A stretch of 64,000 nucleotides of DNA from Muribaculaceae bacterium (GCA_017557665.1 JAFYYI010000003.1:124001-188000), one strand, 5' to 3'. Counted from the stretch's first letter, positions 39,783 to 49,571 are shown. Program-made: numbers and translations. Notes: generated from the letters alone by a model not told the origin.

Positions 39783-40325
39783 ATGGAACAGGTAAATAAT
39801 TATAGTGCGGGACGTCCCATTTTGGGCTTTGCTGAAGCCGTGAAGATTTGCTTTAGGAAGTATTTCGATTTTACCGGCCGTGCTCGCCGCAGCGAGTACT
39901 GGTGGTTCAGCCTGTTCATCAGCATTGTGAGCGCGGTTTGCTCATTTCTCGATGGCCTGTTGTCAGTTGCTGTAAATTATGAAATTGTGGGTACTGTGGC
40001 AACCGTGCTGCTGTTCTTCCCAGCCTTGGCGGTGGGTTTCCGTCGTCTTCACGACATCGGCCGCTCCGGTTGGTGGCTCGGTGCAACCTATATCCTGGCG
40101 GCCATTTCGGTCATCTGTGTGCTGTTCATGACAGGATTTGATTTCAGCCTGTTGATGAAACAGAATCATGATCAACTTTATCAGGTGCTCACCGGCTCTC
40201 AGAAGCTGATTGCCCTGTTGCCCTTGATCGCTGGCCTGGTGTTGTGCGTGATTGTCTTCTTCTTCAAGCTGCAAGACAGCCATAGCGAGGAAAACAAGTA
40301 TGGCCCCTCTCCCAAGTATCAGTAA
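39783..40325 (+). CDS. DUF805 membrane protein, copy 1
   Basis: 180 residues. The hallmark FDFTGRARRSEYWWFSLF (near 28-45) and the central FRRLHDIGRSGWW identify DUF805. About four TM helices, N-terminus cytosolic; it ends KYGPSPKYQ. The family is widespread in membranes and its function is not established; some members are near stress or envelope genes. The N-terminal lead is short compared with copies 2 and 3. It is the first of three paralogues in a row, with a candidate ECF promoter upstream and a terminator after it. Confidence 0.93.
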   Translation: MEQVNNYSAGRPILGFAEAVKICFRKYFDFTGRARRSEYWWFSLFISIVSAVCSFLDGLLSVAVNYEIVGTVATVLLFFPALAVGFRRLHDIGRSGWWLGATYILAAISVICVLFMTGFDFSLLMKQNHDQLYQVLTGSQKLIALLPLIAGLVLCVIVFFFKLQDSHSEENKYGPSPKYQ

Positions 40326-40360
40326 AAAAAGAATGTTTGTTTGACTCATGAATAGTTTGG

Positions 40361-40390
40361 GGTCCATGGACTGTCCCGTGGGCCTCTTTT
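40361..40390 (+). terminator. Terminator between DUF805 copies 1 and 2
   Basis: GGTCCATGG pairs with CCGTGGGCC (two G-U pairs in RNA) and is followed by TCTTTTTG. Copies 2 and 3 therefore probably have their own promoters. Confidence 0.7.
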
Positions 40391-40482
40391 TGCAAACAAT
40401 TTGAGTAAATCAATGAAAATGTTTATCTTTGTGAGCGGTAAACGTGTTTATCAGATATTAAACCTATTAAAATCATAGTATT

Positions 40483-41100
40483 ATGGAACAGAATCAAAAT
40501 CCTCAGCCCCCTGTTTTCAACCCTGGACAGCCCGTTCAGCAACCTAATCCTCAGTATCAACCCATGGTGAAGCCTCGCCCCTTGCTGGGTTTTGTCGAGG
40601 CAGTGAAAATCTGTTTCAGCAAGTTTTTTGACTTCAAGGGCCGCGCCCGTCGCAGCGAGTACTGGTGGTTCTTCCTCTTCTGCATGCTCGTTTCGTGGGT
40701 GTTCAATCTCCTCGGTAGCATTTGGCCCGCCTTAAGCATCATCTGTTTATTGGTGAGCATTGTATTGCTGATTCCGTCTTGTTCTGTCCAGACGCGGCGC
40801 CTTCACGATACCGGCCGCAGCGGCTGGTGGGTAGTGGTGCAGATACTACTCATGTTGACGGCTTATGGCTCATTGTGCGCCATGCTGATACCCCATGCCG
40901 ACAAGGTCATGGTCCTTACCGATAACATGGAAATGATGAACCTGATGATGGACGCTTTTGAGCAGTCGCCCACGGCAGTCGCTGTGATGGGTATTTCCTT
41001 GGTGTTGCTGACGATTGTCACAATCATCTTGATTGTTTTCTCGGTCAAGGACAGCCACTGGAACGAGAACAAGTACGGCCCCTCGCCCAAGTATCAGTAA
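40483..41100 (+). CDS. DUF805 membrane protein, copy 2
   Basis: 205 residues. A Pro/Gln/Asn-rich lead (QNPQPPVFNPGQPVQQPNPQ) precedes the DUF805 core FDFKGRARRSEYWWFFLF and TRRLHDTGRSGWWVVVQ. Four TM helices and the same NKYGPSPKYQ ending as the other two. The lead and end are shared with copy 3, so 2 and 3 are the closest pair. The gene is separated from copy 1 by a terminator. The function is unknown, as for the family. Confidence 0.92.
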   Translation: MEQNQNPQPPVFNPGQPVQQPNPQYQPMVKPRPLLGFVEAVKICFSKFFDFKGRARRSEYWWFFLFCMLVSWVFNLLGSIWPALSIICLLVSIVLLIPSCSVQTRRLHDTGRSGWWVVVQILLMLTAYGSLCAMLIPHADKVMVLTDNMEMMNLMMDAFEQSPTAVAVMGISLVLLTIVTIILIVFSVKDSHWNENKYGPSPKYQ

Positions 41101-41361
41101 TCAGGACGACCACCCATTGACGGATTATAATCTGTAACGGGCGGTACCGAATTGTGCTGGCTTACCCCTGCATCGTGACACATATTGACCAGGTGCAGAC
41201 GATTCAGTCACAAGATTTTCAGACAATAGAAACAAATGACATCATCTTCGACTATATTCGTCGAAAGAATAGAGCATTTTTTTTTATGAAACAGTTTTTT
41301 AAGTTTTTTATCCTGAGGGTATGTTACAAATATTTAAGAACCAATTAATTTTATGATTGTT

Positions 41362-42039
41362 ATGGAACAGAATCAGAATCCGCAGCCCCCTGGTTTTAAT
41401 CCGCAGCCGCAGTATAATCAGCCGCAGTATAATCAGCCGCAGTATAATCAGCCGCAGTATCAGTACCAGTATCCGCAGCCCGAGCCCATGATGCCGTTCT
41501 GGACGGCTGTCAAGACCTGTTTCAGGAAATACTTTGATTTCACCGGCCGTGCCCGCCGCAGCGAGTATTGGTGGTTTGCCCTCTTCTATGTCCTGGTGAC
41601 ATTCGTCTGGTTGATGGTGTGCGCTTTTTTTACCGTTTTAGGGCTTGATACTATTATTCACGGCGTTGGTTCCCCAATCTCTGTCCTCATCATCTCGGGG
41701 GTATTCACCTCCCTGCCGGTGTTCTTCTTCATCATTCCGCAGTATGCTGCAATGACGCGTCGCCTGCATGACACGGGGCACAGTGGCTGGTGGGTGCTGG
41801 CAGCAGTGCTGGTCGGCATTGCCTATATTGCCTCATATTTCGCTCTGATTATTCCGTTAGTCTCAGGCTTCGACTCCGGTTCTTCTGCTTTGGATGAATT
41901 GATGTCGTCACCCATGATGCCTGTGGTCGGCATTCTGGGGTTAGCGTCGATGGTGCTGGGTATTGTCATTTTTGTTTTCACCCTTCTTGACAGTGAGCGT
42001 GGAGAAAACAAGTACGGACCCTCACCCAAGTATCAGTAA
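41362..42039 (+). CDS. DUF805 membrane protein, copy 3 with QPQYN repeats
   Basis: 225 residues from MEQNQNPQPPGFNPQ (the paralogues also begin MEQ; an ATG three codons earlier is possible). The lead has four NQPQY-type repeats (41404-41460). The core FDFTGRARRSEYWWFALF and TRRLHDTGHSGWWVLAAV follow, then four TM helices and the shared ending NKYGPSPKYQ. It is the last of the array and is followed by a MITE-like element. Confidence 0.92.
   Translation: MEQNQNPQPPGFNPQPQYNQPQYNQPQYNQPQYQYQYPQPEPMMPFWTAVKTCFRKYFDFTGRARRSEYWWFALFYVLVTFVWLMVCAFFTVLGLDTIIHGVGSPISVLIISGVFTSLPVFFFIIPQYAAMTRRLHDTGHSGWWVLAAVLVGIAYIASYFALIIPLVSGFDSGSSALDELMSSPMMPVVGILGLASMVLGIVIFVFTLLDSERGENKYGPSPKYQ
41404..41460 (+). 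repeat. 15-base in-frame tandem repeat (CAGCCGCAGTATAAT)
   Basis: Three perfect copies and one partial, encoding QPQYN units in the cytosolic lead of DUF805 copy 3. Copy number is likely to vary between strains. Confidence 0.9.
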
Positions 42040-42063
42040 TCGATCATCCTACGGCAAATAAAA

Positions 42064-42200
42064 GAGAGTGTGTCATCATTTAACTGCTAGAACTATAACC
42101 GCCCTGCGGGCGGGAAATTAAACAAATTAAGAATAAAATTGGTTTAATTTCCCGTGCGTAGCACGGTTAAAACAGTGAGACATAATGATGACACGCCCCC
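42064..42200. mobile_element. MITE-like element, copy 2 (137 bp, inverted)
   Basis: Imperfect terminal repeats GAGAGTGTGTCATCATT / AATGATGACACGCCCCC. Inside, in inverted order to copy 1, are CCGCCCTGCGGGCGGG and CCGTGCGTAGCACGG hairpins next to GAAATTAAAC and TTTAATTTCCC. Compared with copy 1 it lacks about 45 bases of the AT-rich middle. It lies between convergent DUF805 copy 3 and pfkA. Confidence 0.85.
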
Positions 42201-42262
42201 TTCTTTGATCTATGCCCAAATGAGGCGCCGTCGTGTCATGGACCACATCGCTGTCGGTGTGC

Positions 42263-43243
42263 TTATAGCGACAGGCGGTGCAGCAGTTCCAGCAGGTCGG
42301 AGTCGATGGGCTTGTCACGACGGATGGCCTTGGAGAAGGGTACATAGACAATCTTCTCGTCGTCGTCGCCGATCATGATGTTGCGTTGTCCTTCGAGCAG
42401 GGCATCGATGGCTGCTGCACCCATTCGCGAGGCCAGGATGCGGTCTTGGGCCGTTGGACTGCCTCCGCGCTGCAGGTGTCCCAGAATGGTCACCCTCACG
42501 TCGTACTGAGGATACTCCTTGCGCACCCTCTCGGCCAGGTTCATGGCACCGCCGGTGAGGGGACTCTCGGCAACGAGCACGATTGCCGAATTCTTTGACT
42601 TGCGGAATCCGCTCTTGACCAGTTCCTTGATTTGGTCAACCTTGGGGGCGATTTCGGGAATGATGGCGGCTTCGGCACCTGTGGCGATGGCACCGTTGAG
42701 CGCCAGGAAACCCGACTCGCGGCCCATCACTTCGATAAAGAACAAGCGTGCATGGCTGCTGGCCGTGTCGCGGATGCGGTCCACACACCACATGATGGTG
42801 TTCAGTGCCGTGTCATAGCCGATGGTGTGGTCGGTACCGCTCAAGTCGTTGTCGATGGTGCCGGGAAGGCCCACGATGGGGAAGTCAAATTCGCTCGCAA
42901 ACTGGCGTGCTCCGCTCAGCGAGCCGTCACCACCGATGACCACCAGCGCGTCGATTCCGTGTTTCTTGATGACCTCGTAGGCCCGCTGGCGGCCCTCGAC
43001 CGTCATGAACTCCTTGCAACGTGCCGTCTTCAGGATAGTGCCTCCGTGGTGCAGGATGCTGGAAACATTCTCGGTCTTGAAATCGACGATTTCGTCTTCT
43101 ACCAGGCCTTTATAACCCCGGTAAATACCCTTTACATTAAAACCACTGAAAATTGCTGAACGCGTGACCGCCCTGATTGCGGCGTTCATTCCTGGGGCGT
43201 CGCCACCCGACGTCAGCACACCGATTGTTTTGATTTCTGCCAT
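42263..43243 (-). CDS. pfkA: ATP-dependent 6-phosphofructokinase
   Basis: 326 residues from [20 protein letters not shown]; 36 open codons upstream lie across the promoter. ATP loop [21 protein letters not shown] near 104, catalytic GTIDND (near 126-131) and [14 protein letters not shown] are all present. The substrate-pocket Gly-Gly-Asp-Gly pattern marks an ATP (not PPi) enzyme, because Gly is at the position after GGD. It phosphorylates fructose-6-phosphate in glycolysis. A perfect TTTG-N19-TATCTTTG promoter precedes it. Confidence 0.96.
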   Translation of the reverse strand: MAEIKTIGVLTSGGDAPGMNAAIRAVTRSAIFSGFNVKGIYRGYKGLVEDEIVDFKTENVSSILHHGGTILKTARCKEFMTVEGRQRAYEVIKKHGIDALVVIGGDGSLSGARQFASEFDFPIVGLPGTIDNDLSGTDHTIGYDTALNTIMWCVDRIRDTASSHARLFFIEVMGRESGFLALNGAIATGAEAAIIPEIAPKVDQIKELVKSGFRKSKNSAIVLVAESPLTGGAMNLAERVRKEYPQYDVRVTILGHLQRGGSPTAQDRILASRMGAAAIDALLEGQRNIMIGDDDEKIVYVPFSKAIRRDKPIDSDLLELLHRLSL

Positions 43244-43278
43244 GTCTCTTGAAAAATTTTGGTTGTTTAAATCTGTCG

Positions 43279-43309
43279 CAAAGATAATAGTTTTTTGATT
43301 AACTTCAAA
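43279..43309 (-). promoter_or_regulatory. pfkA promoter
   Basis: On the minus strand TTTG (43306-43309), 19 bases, TATCTTTG (43279-43286), 36 bases before the ATG. One of the three complete Bacteroidetes housekeeping promoters in the window. Confidence 0.85.
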
Positions 43310-43739
43310 TAAAAAACGGCGGCTGCTCTCGCAGACACCGTTAATTCTCATGTTGTAATTGCTTGCGTTTTCTCGATAGGGGTTAGATTGTTCTTTTAAG
43401 GTTGGGCTTAAAAAATCATTTAATCAACATTAACTACCATCAAAAGATTCTTTCTTTCATTAATTATTGTATTTTGGTCAAATCCTTGTTTTCAGGGTGC
43501 CCCGATTAGGGGGCACCATAAAAACTATTATGATAACTTGGATTCTCCTTATTTGCGTTGCAAAAATACAACGCGTCATCCTTTGGTGATTATGAAAAAA
43601 TCATAAATCATATAGGAAAATTGTTGTTTTTTTGACCTGAAATTTATATAAATTTTACCTGTAAAATGTGCAATCATTTATTAATCAGATAAATAAAAAT
43701 ATAAATACCAAAAATCAAAAATAGTACAAATGTCCAACC
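43310..43739. other. Non-coding gap
   Basis: No gene is recognised in 430 bases. It is strongly AT-rich near 43560-43735 and contains only a hairpin GGTGCCCC-GATTAG-GGGGCACC (43496-43517) that may end the macroglobulin transcript, without a convincing T-run. Confidence 0.55.
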
Positions 43740-46700
43740 TTATTTATTCTCGACAAGGATGCTCTTGCCGGCGCTATGGGCCGTCAGCTGCGGGGCATAT
43801 TGGCTCTGGATGGTGGCGATGCCCGAGGTGAACTCGCCGGGATTGGTCACCCACACGTCGTAGCCGATGATGTGCGTGCCCTTTCTCAGGCTGTTGACGA
43901 ACACGTTGGTCTGGGTGTCCTTGGTCTCCTGGTAGAACCAAGTGTTGTCCTCGCTGCGGTAACCCGAGAGCTGGTCAACGGGCTCGAAGCAGGCGGCGCG
44001 CTCGTCGGTCATGGTCACGAAGTCCATGTCCTTGTTGGTCTTGATGATAACACGCACCTTGACCTTGTCACCCACCTTGAACGAGGTGGCCTGATGCAAC
44101 GTGCCGTCCTGTGCGTAAACGTAGTATTCCTTGCTGATGGAAATCTCCTCGATGGCCTTCTCCTTGATTTCGGTCATCGGGGCCTTGAACTGGCTGTAGA
44201 CTGCACCCCATGCGGGTCCACTACCCGTGCGGTCGATGACGACGTCGCCGGCGGTGGTGGCAGGCAGGGTGGTGCGGAAGTAACCCACATACTGGGCCAT
44301 CTTGTCGAGGTTGACGGGCTGGCCTGCAATGGAGATGACAGGCGTGCTGCTGCGCTCCAGCCACTGGCTGCCGGTGCTCAGGATGCTATAGACGGCATCG
44401 GCGGCAAGGCTATAGGAGCCCCAGTCGTTGGTCTGCTTCATGAGCAGCATCCACTTGCGCACCAGGTCAATTTCCTCCTGGCGCGGGTCAATTTCGTTCA
44501 TGGCCTGGAGGATGGTGCTGGTATAGGCGACCTTATCAAACTCCCACCAGCCGTAGCCGGTCTGCAGGTTGTCCCAGTACATGCCTAGGTTGGGCTTCAC
44601 AATGGCGAACTGGCGGATGCTCTCGATGATGCTGCGTGCCGTCTTCTTGTAGCCGTTGCGGTAGAGCGTCATGGCGTAATAGCCTTTCTGCTTGAGGGTG
44701 ATGCCCTTGCTCCAGTTCATGTCCATGTACTTGAGGGTCTTCTTCATCAGGTCGGCGCTGGCGCCGGACTGTTGCTTCACCTCGGGGAAGAGGCTGCGGA
44801 TGTAGGCATAGTCGGTGAACTGGCTTTCAGGCACTTTGCTGTACTTCTTGGCTTCGTTGTACAGGCGCACGTTCTCGCTGTCGTAGTAAGCGAGGGCGTG
44901 GTTCACCATCGATGTCAGGCGACTGTCATCTGGCAGGTAACCCAGGTGCTTGATTTCGCCGATGAGTTCAAGGACGGTGCCTGTGGTCCAGACGCTGGAC
45001 TCGCATCTGGGATAGCGGAACCAGGTGAAGCCGCCGTCACCCATCTGCAAATTCTTCAAGGCGGTGATGATCTTCTCATATTCCTTCTTGACGATGGCCT
45101 CGTCAAAGAGTTCGTTTAACTTCGACATCCTAAGCGTCTGGCGGTCAGCATCTCGAACCCAGGGCGATGCCAGCAGGGTGCCGATCTTCAGGTCCTGGTT
45201 CCTCTGGAGCATCGACACGAGGGTGCTGTCCTCGTCATGCTGCTTCCAGTAGTTGATGGCCTCCTTGATTTGGGGCTGAGACTTGGCGACGCCCTGTGCC
45301 ACTTGCAGGGCAAACAGGCTGTGAGCGGCATGGGTGGAGACATTGTACTCATCACTGAAGATGGTGGGGAGGGCCAGCACGCAGTACCACACGGGGTTGT
45401 CGCAGTACTCGAGGGTGACGCGGGCGTCCTTGGGGAACTGCGGCAGGGGTGTCTCGTAGTGGGCCTGAGCGGCCTCGATGTAGAAGGGCTCGGTCTCGAT
45501 GACGGGCGATACGGTCGTGAGCACGGGCACCATCACCTGCTCGCCGTCGCCGAAGGTGCTGTTGGCTGCCTTGATGCGGAAGCCCATCATGGCGATAGTG
45601 TCGGGCGCCTGCCAGTCGATGGTGACGGCCTGGCTGCCCATCGGGTCGAGCGTCAGGTTGAAGTTGTGGCTGGTGTAGACCTCATTGGTGCGCGGGTCAA
45701 AGAGTTCAATCACGGCGTCACAGGCGCTGGACTCGTCGGTTGCGTTCTGCACGGTAGCAGCCAGCGTGGCCTTGTCGCCCTGGCGCAGGAAGCGCGGCAT
45801 GTTGGCCTTCACCATCAGTGGCTTCTGGGTCAACACCTCGGCCATCCAGGTGGAGCCCACCATCTTCTTGTCCCATGCCACGGCCTGGGCAATCCACGTG
45901 GTGTTGAAGTTGGGCACCTCAAACTCCAGCGAGACGACGCCGTTTTGGTCGCTGGTGAGCAAGGGCTGCCACAATGCGGTCTTGACATCGCTCTCACGCA
46001 GGGTCACCTTGTCGAGGTTTTGCTGATTCACTTGAGCATCTTTGGTAGAAGAAACTCCACGGACCCTGATTTTTGAAGCGGCACCAAATCCCTTTTCTCC
46101 CCCTTCGAGTTCCACGCTCTCCACGCTCTGAACACTGCCGGTGTAGAGTCTCTTGTCAACCCTTTGATAGCCGGTAACTACCACTTCATCCAGCGTTGAA
46201 CCATTTGGCTCAAGTTCGATGACCATTCCGTCAAGGGCCTGAACCTCAACGGTCCCGTAGCCCACAAAAGTGATTTTTAGGGTAGCGCCCTCAACACAAT
46301 TGATTGAGAAGTTTCCGTTATAGTCGGTTGCGACGCCGTTCTTGGAATTGCTCAGTTCAACAACCGACGCCCCGATGACAGGTTCGCCGTTCTCGTCAAG
46401 CACCACACCGTTTACCGTGTTTATGCTTGTCGAGCGGGCAGCCCCGGGCGATTGTGTTTTCAACAACTGGCGTCCACGTCCCATGACATAACTGAACGGC
46501 GATATGCCGTAAGTGTACAATTTGGGCAGTTGGGCTTGAGTTTCTTTAGATTTAGCCAAGTGACCCTGCCACCAACTGTTGGTACTCATGCTGTGGTCGC
46601 CTAAAAGCGTGGGCCTGATGTCGAATGAGGGATATCTGTAGGGTGAAGAAAATACTGAATAGTTCCAGCCGTTCTCGGCAATGCTGGCGATGGCCTTGTC

Positions 46701-49571
46701 ATACATGTCGAGCAGCATGGCGCCGGGACGGGGATTGCCGTTCTGGTCGGTCAGTGTGAATGACCAATGCTCGATGTTACCCGGCACAAGTTTGTCGCGG
46801 AACGAGGTGGCGGTAATCTTCAGCGCCTCGGCTGTGTACGGATTTGTCAGTTTCACATCCTTTTCCCATTTCTTGGCGCTGTAGTGGGTAATGAACGATA
46901 CGGTCACGTCCGCTCCGGCCTCCTTGGGCAAGGGAACGGTGAAATCGTTCATGCCGGCTTTGTATTTCAACCAGCCCTCGCCGATGATATCCTTGTTGGT
47001 GCTGGCGACATAATAGATATATGCCTCTGGGGTGGATACGCCGACGGTGATGTGACCCTTATTGTTCTTGTCCACACTCTTGCCGAGCGGCGAAATCCAT
47101 AGCGGGCAATCCTTGACGGGCGAGGTCTTGTCACCCTTGCGATAGAGGATGATATCGCGGCTCACGTCAACGTCCTGCTCGCCCTCCTCGGCATCGAGGA
47201 TGTGGATTTTGAGGGTGTATTCGCCCGAGGACAGGCTGGTCAGGTCGATGGTCGGGTCGGCGGTGTTCAGGTTGCCTGTCAGCGCAGGCTCCTTACTGCC
47301 CTTCTTCGTCACTTCCCATGTGCACCAGGTGTCGGGGTGTTCCTCGTCGGTGGTGTTGTATTTCAACGGCAGTTTGATGGGCTGGCCATTGAGATAAACA
47401 TTTTCGCTCTCACTGCCCAACTCGATGCCGCGGCGCGTGCCCACAATGAACGAGGTGCTCTCCTCATGAGTCTCGCCGGCATCGTTGGTCACAGTGGCGA
47501 GAACCCCATAGTTATAGTGTGCCCAACAGCGCTTGCCGGGTTTCAAGTCCTTGTTCTCCGGGAACAGGTCGGGGGCAAATTCAAAGGTGAAGTTGCCCTG
47601 GGCGTCGGTCACAACAGTGGTGTCCAGCAGGTGTTTGCCATTATTGTTGTGCATGCTCCACCACCACCATGACCACTGCTTCTGGATGAGTGACAGGCGC
47701 ACCTCGCTATTGGCAATAGGTACACCGCTGTAAGACATCGCTTTTCCGGTCACCTTGACCGGCTGGCCGGCAACATAACTGCGACGCGCATCGGGGAAAG
47801 TAACCTCAAACGTCGGCGTCTTGTATTCGCTCACGTTCACAGACCATTCAATGCTTCTAATATAGATGAAATCAAGACTGATGTGGAACCTTCCGTTCAT
47901 GCGGTCCTTGGGGATGACGAACGAGCCCTCGATGCGTCCGTACTCGTCGCTGGTAACAATGACCGTGTCGATATCCTTATAGTTAGGATCTTTCAAGATT
48001 ACGGTGAATTCTTCTTCACCCCAGGGGGTGTTGCCTTTGTCAGTAGCGCGATAGACAATAATAGCCCACTGGATGGTCTCTCCGGGACGGTAAACGCCTA
48101 AGTCGCTGTAGAATTGGGCTGTTATTTCGTCATAATTGCGGTCGTGGATTTGATTATAATAGTTCTCGGGACTAAATCGGTCATCACCCTTGACGGTGCG
48201 CAATTTTCCCTCATACTTGTTGGAGAGTTTGAGCGTTCCGTTGTTGCCGGTACTGCCAATTTTGCTGTTATGCTTGTTGACAACGGTTACGTCGGGCAAG
48301 GGTTTGCCGGTGGTGATGTCCACGGCTGCGATGATACCTTCCTTGTCCTTACGGCTCACGGTGAAATTGCCGATGTCGGTAACACGCAACAGTTGATAAG
48401 AATAGACGTAATGCTGCGGCCTCTCGTCCTTATCCAGCATGGGAAGAATGACGTAGCAGCCGTAAGGCAGCGGTGGCAGTTCTGTCTTGATGTCGCTTGC
48501 ACTGAAAGGCACGGTGCCTTGTACCGTGACCGGCGTCTGCGAAACGAACTTCAACTTTTTGGGGTCAATCTCGTATGTATCCTTCACGTTGTCAGGGATG
48601 CGATACACATTCAGCCAATAGGTGTCCACATTGTTGACATCGGCGGTTACGGTGATCGTGTCACGCGAGGAGATGACGTTGGGATAGGAAACATGAATAC
48701 GCTTCTCCTCCAGGTCGAATATCATGTTCTTGATCTGAGCGGTGTAAATCGAGGAGGGGAAACGCTGCAGGTACTGCTTCAACTCGGAATATTTCTGTTT
48801 GTTGTCGTCAAAACTGAGGTCGGAAAGCAGTAGAGCGCTGTACTCGCTGTTGCGGTAACGGTCGTAGGCGGCGCGAAGGTCCCCTTTGCCGTTGTGAACC
48901 ATGGCATAGATGTTGGGGGCGGCATGACCATCGGTCGCGTCAAGCCACCCGGTCTTGATGCGGTCAATGAGTTCATCGTTGTCATTCAGCAGTGCCAGGC
49001 TCTTCATCGACAGGAACTCAAATAGGGTGGGGACATAGGTTGCGCCCAACTCGTTGCACTCGATGATGCCGGGCAGGGATGTCACCGCAACGGCCTTGAG
49101 GGCTTCGGGTTCGGCAAGGGATTTCTCCACCAATTCTGCTATCTTTTTATCGAACTGGTTGCGGTCCCACTCGCTCACGTCGGCAGGAATCTCCTCAACA
49201 GGATTGTTGCGGTTACTCCAGCGGGCGTAACGGTTGCGGTAGCCTTGATAGACCAGTGCCTCAAAGTGGTAGAGCAGCGCCTTGATGTGGGGCTGCTTCT
49301 CCTTGGCGATGGTGGACTCCAGCCGTTTTACGATTTCCGGCATGTTGTCCTTAGAGATGCCGCTCTGGGCGATGCTGTAACGCACCAGCGCGTCCACAGT
49401 CAGTTCGCCGTCGCCTGCCTTGAGCGCGTTGTCAAGGTCGGCAAGTGCCTCCTTTGAAACGTCTTGCGGATAATTGAAGTCAATTATTCTATTGTCATTA
49501 CCCGATGAGTTGAACGGGAATGCCATAGATAATATGACAATCAACATGAAATGTAGTATTTGCTGTTTCAT
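43740..49571 (-). CDS. Alpha-2-macroglobulin-like giant protein with inserted TonB-receptor N-terminus
   Basis: 1943 residues from MKQQILHFMLIVILSMAFPF (signal peptide; no lipobox). About 25-300 is helical and TPR-like, then macroglobulin domains (MG2-type GVYRPGETIQWAIIVYR near 495). At about 1046-1175 an insertion starts with a carboxypeptidase-regulatory domain (NTVNGVVLDENGEPVIGASV, ATLKITFVGYGTVEV). It continues with a TonB box LDEVVVTGYQR and plug-like KIRVRGVSSTKDAQ, as in SusC. After it the macroglobulin core resumes (TALWQPLLTSDQNGVVSLEF) and runs to a helical TED-like part (GGFTWFRYPRCESS). The thioester CxEQ is absent; NPVWYCVLALP stands there. Known macroglobulins trap proteases in the periplasm. 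The paralogue at 49.9 kb lacks the insertion. Confidence 0.88.
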   Translation of the reverse strand: MKQQILHFMLIVILSMAFPFNSSGNDNRIIDFNYPQDVSKEALADLDNALKAGDGELTVDALVRYSIAQSGISKDNMPEIVKRLESTIAKEKQPHIKALLYHFEALVYQGYRNRYARWSNRNNPVEEIPADVSEWDRNQFDKKIAELVEKSLAEPEALKAVAVTSLPGIIECNELGATYVPTLFEFLSMKSLALLNDNDELIDRIKTGWLDATDGHAAPNIYAMVHNGKGDLRAAYDRYRNSEYSALLLSDLSFDDNKQKYSELKQYLQRFPSSIYTAQIKNMIFDLEEKRIHVSYPNVISSRDTITVTADVNNVDTYWLNVYRIPDNVKDTYEIDPKKLKFVSQTPVTVQGTVPFSASDIKTELPPLPYGCYVILPMLDKDERPQHYVYSYQLLRVTDIGNFTVSRKDKEGIIAAVDITTGKPLPDVTVVNKHNSKIGSTGNNGTLKLSNKYEGKLRTVKGDDRFSPENYYNQIHDRNYDEITAQFYSDLGVYRPGETIQWAIIVYRATDKGNTPWGEEEFTVILKDPNYKDIDTVIVTSDEYGRIEGSFVIPKDRMNGRFHISLDFIYIRSIEWSVNVSEYKTPTFEVTFPDARRSYVAGQPVKVTGKAMSYSGVPIANSEVRLSLIQKQWSWWWWSMHNNNGKHLLDTTVVTDAQGNFTFEFAPDLFPENKDLKPGKRCWAHYNYGVLATVTNDAGETHEESTSFIVGTRRGIELGSESENVYLNGQPIKLPLKYNTTDEEHPDTWCTWEVTKKGSKEPALTGNLNTADPTIDLTSLSSGEYTLKIHILDAEEGEQDVDVSRDIILYRKGDKTSPVKDCPLWISPLGKSVDKNNKGHITVGVSTPEAYIYYVASTNKDIIGEGWLKYKAGMNDFTVPLPKEAGADVTVSFITHYSAKKWEKDVKLTNPYTAEALKITATSFRDKLVPGNIEHWSFTLTDQNGNPRPGAMLLDMYDKAIASIAENGWNYSVFSSPYRYPSFDIRPTLLGDHSMSTNSWWQGHLAKSKETQAQLPKLYTYGISPFSYVMGRGRQLLKTQSPGAARSTSINTVNGVVLDENGEPVIGASVVELSNSKNGVATDYNGNFSINCVEGATLKITFVGYGTVEVQALDGMVIELEPNGSTLDEVVVTGYQRVDKRLYTGSVQSVESVELEGGEKGFGAASKIRVRGVSSTKDAQVNQQNLDKVTLRESDVKTALWQPLLTSDQNGVVSLEFEVPNFNTTWIAQAVAWDKKMVGSTWMAEVLTQKPLMVKANMPRFLRQGDKATLAATVQNATDESSACDAVIELFDPRTNEVYTSHNFNLTLDPMGSQAVTIDWQAPDTIAMMGFRIKAANSTFGDGEQVMVPVLTTVSPVIETEPFYIEAAQAHYETPLPQFPKDARVTLEYCDNPVWYCVLALPTIFSDEYNVSTHAAHSLFALQVAQGVAKSQPQIKEAINYWKQHDEDSTLVSMLQRNQDLKIGTLLASPWVRDADRQTLRMSKLNELFDEAIVKKEYEKIITALKNLQMGDGGFTWFRYPRCESSVWTTGTVLELIGEIKHLGYLPDDSRLTSMVNHALAYYDSENVRLYNEAKKYSKVPESQFTDYAYIRSLFPEVKQQSGASADLMKKTLKYMDMNWSKGITLKQKGYYAMTLYRNGYKKTARSIIESIRQFAIVKPNLGMYWDNLQTGYGWWEFDKVAYTSTILQAMNEIDPRQEEIDLVRKWMLLMKQTNDWGSYSLAADAVYSILSTGSQWLERSSTPVISIAGQPVNLDKMAQYVGYFRTTLPATTAGDVVIDRTGSGPAWGAVYSQFKAPMTEIKEKAIEEISISKEYYVYAQDGTLHQATSFKVGDKVKVRVIIKTNKDMDFVTMTDERAACFEPVDQLSGYRSEDNTWFYQETKDTQTNVFVNSLRKGTHIIGYDVWVTNPGEFTSGIATIQSQYAPQLTAHSAGKSILVENK

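Noticed and set aside
46030..46430. Frameshifted SusC gene fused to macroglobulin
   Set aside because: The reading frame is intact on both sides and no barrel sequence is present, so it looks like an insertion rather than a broken receptor. An assembly error cannot be excluded.
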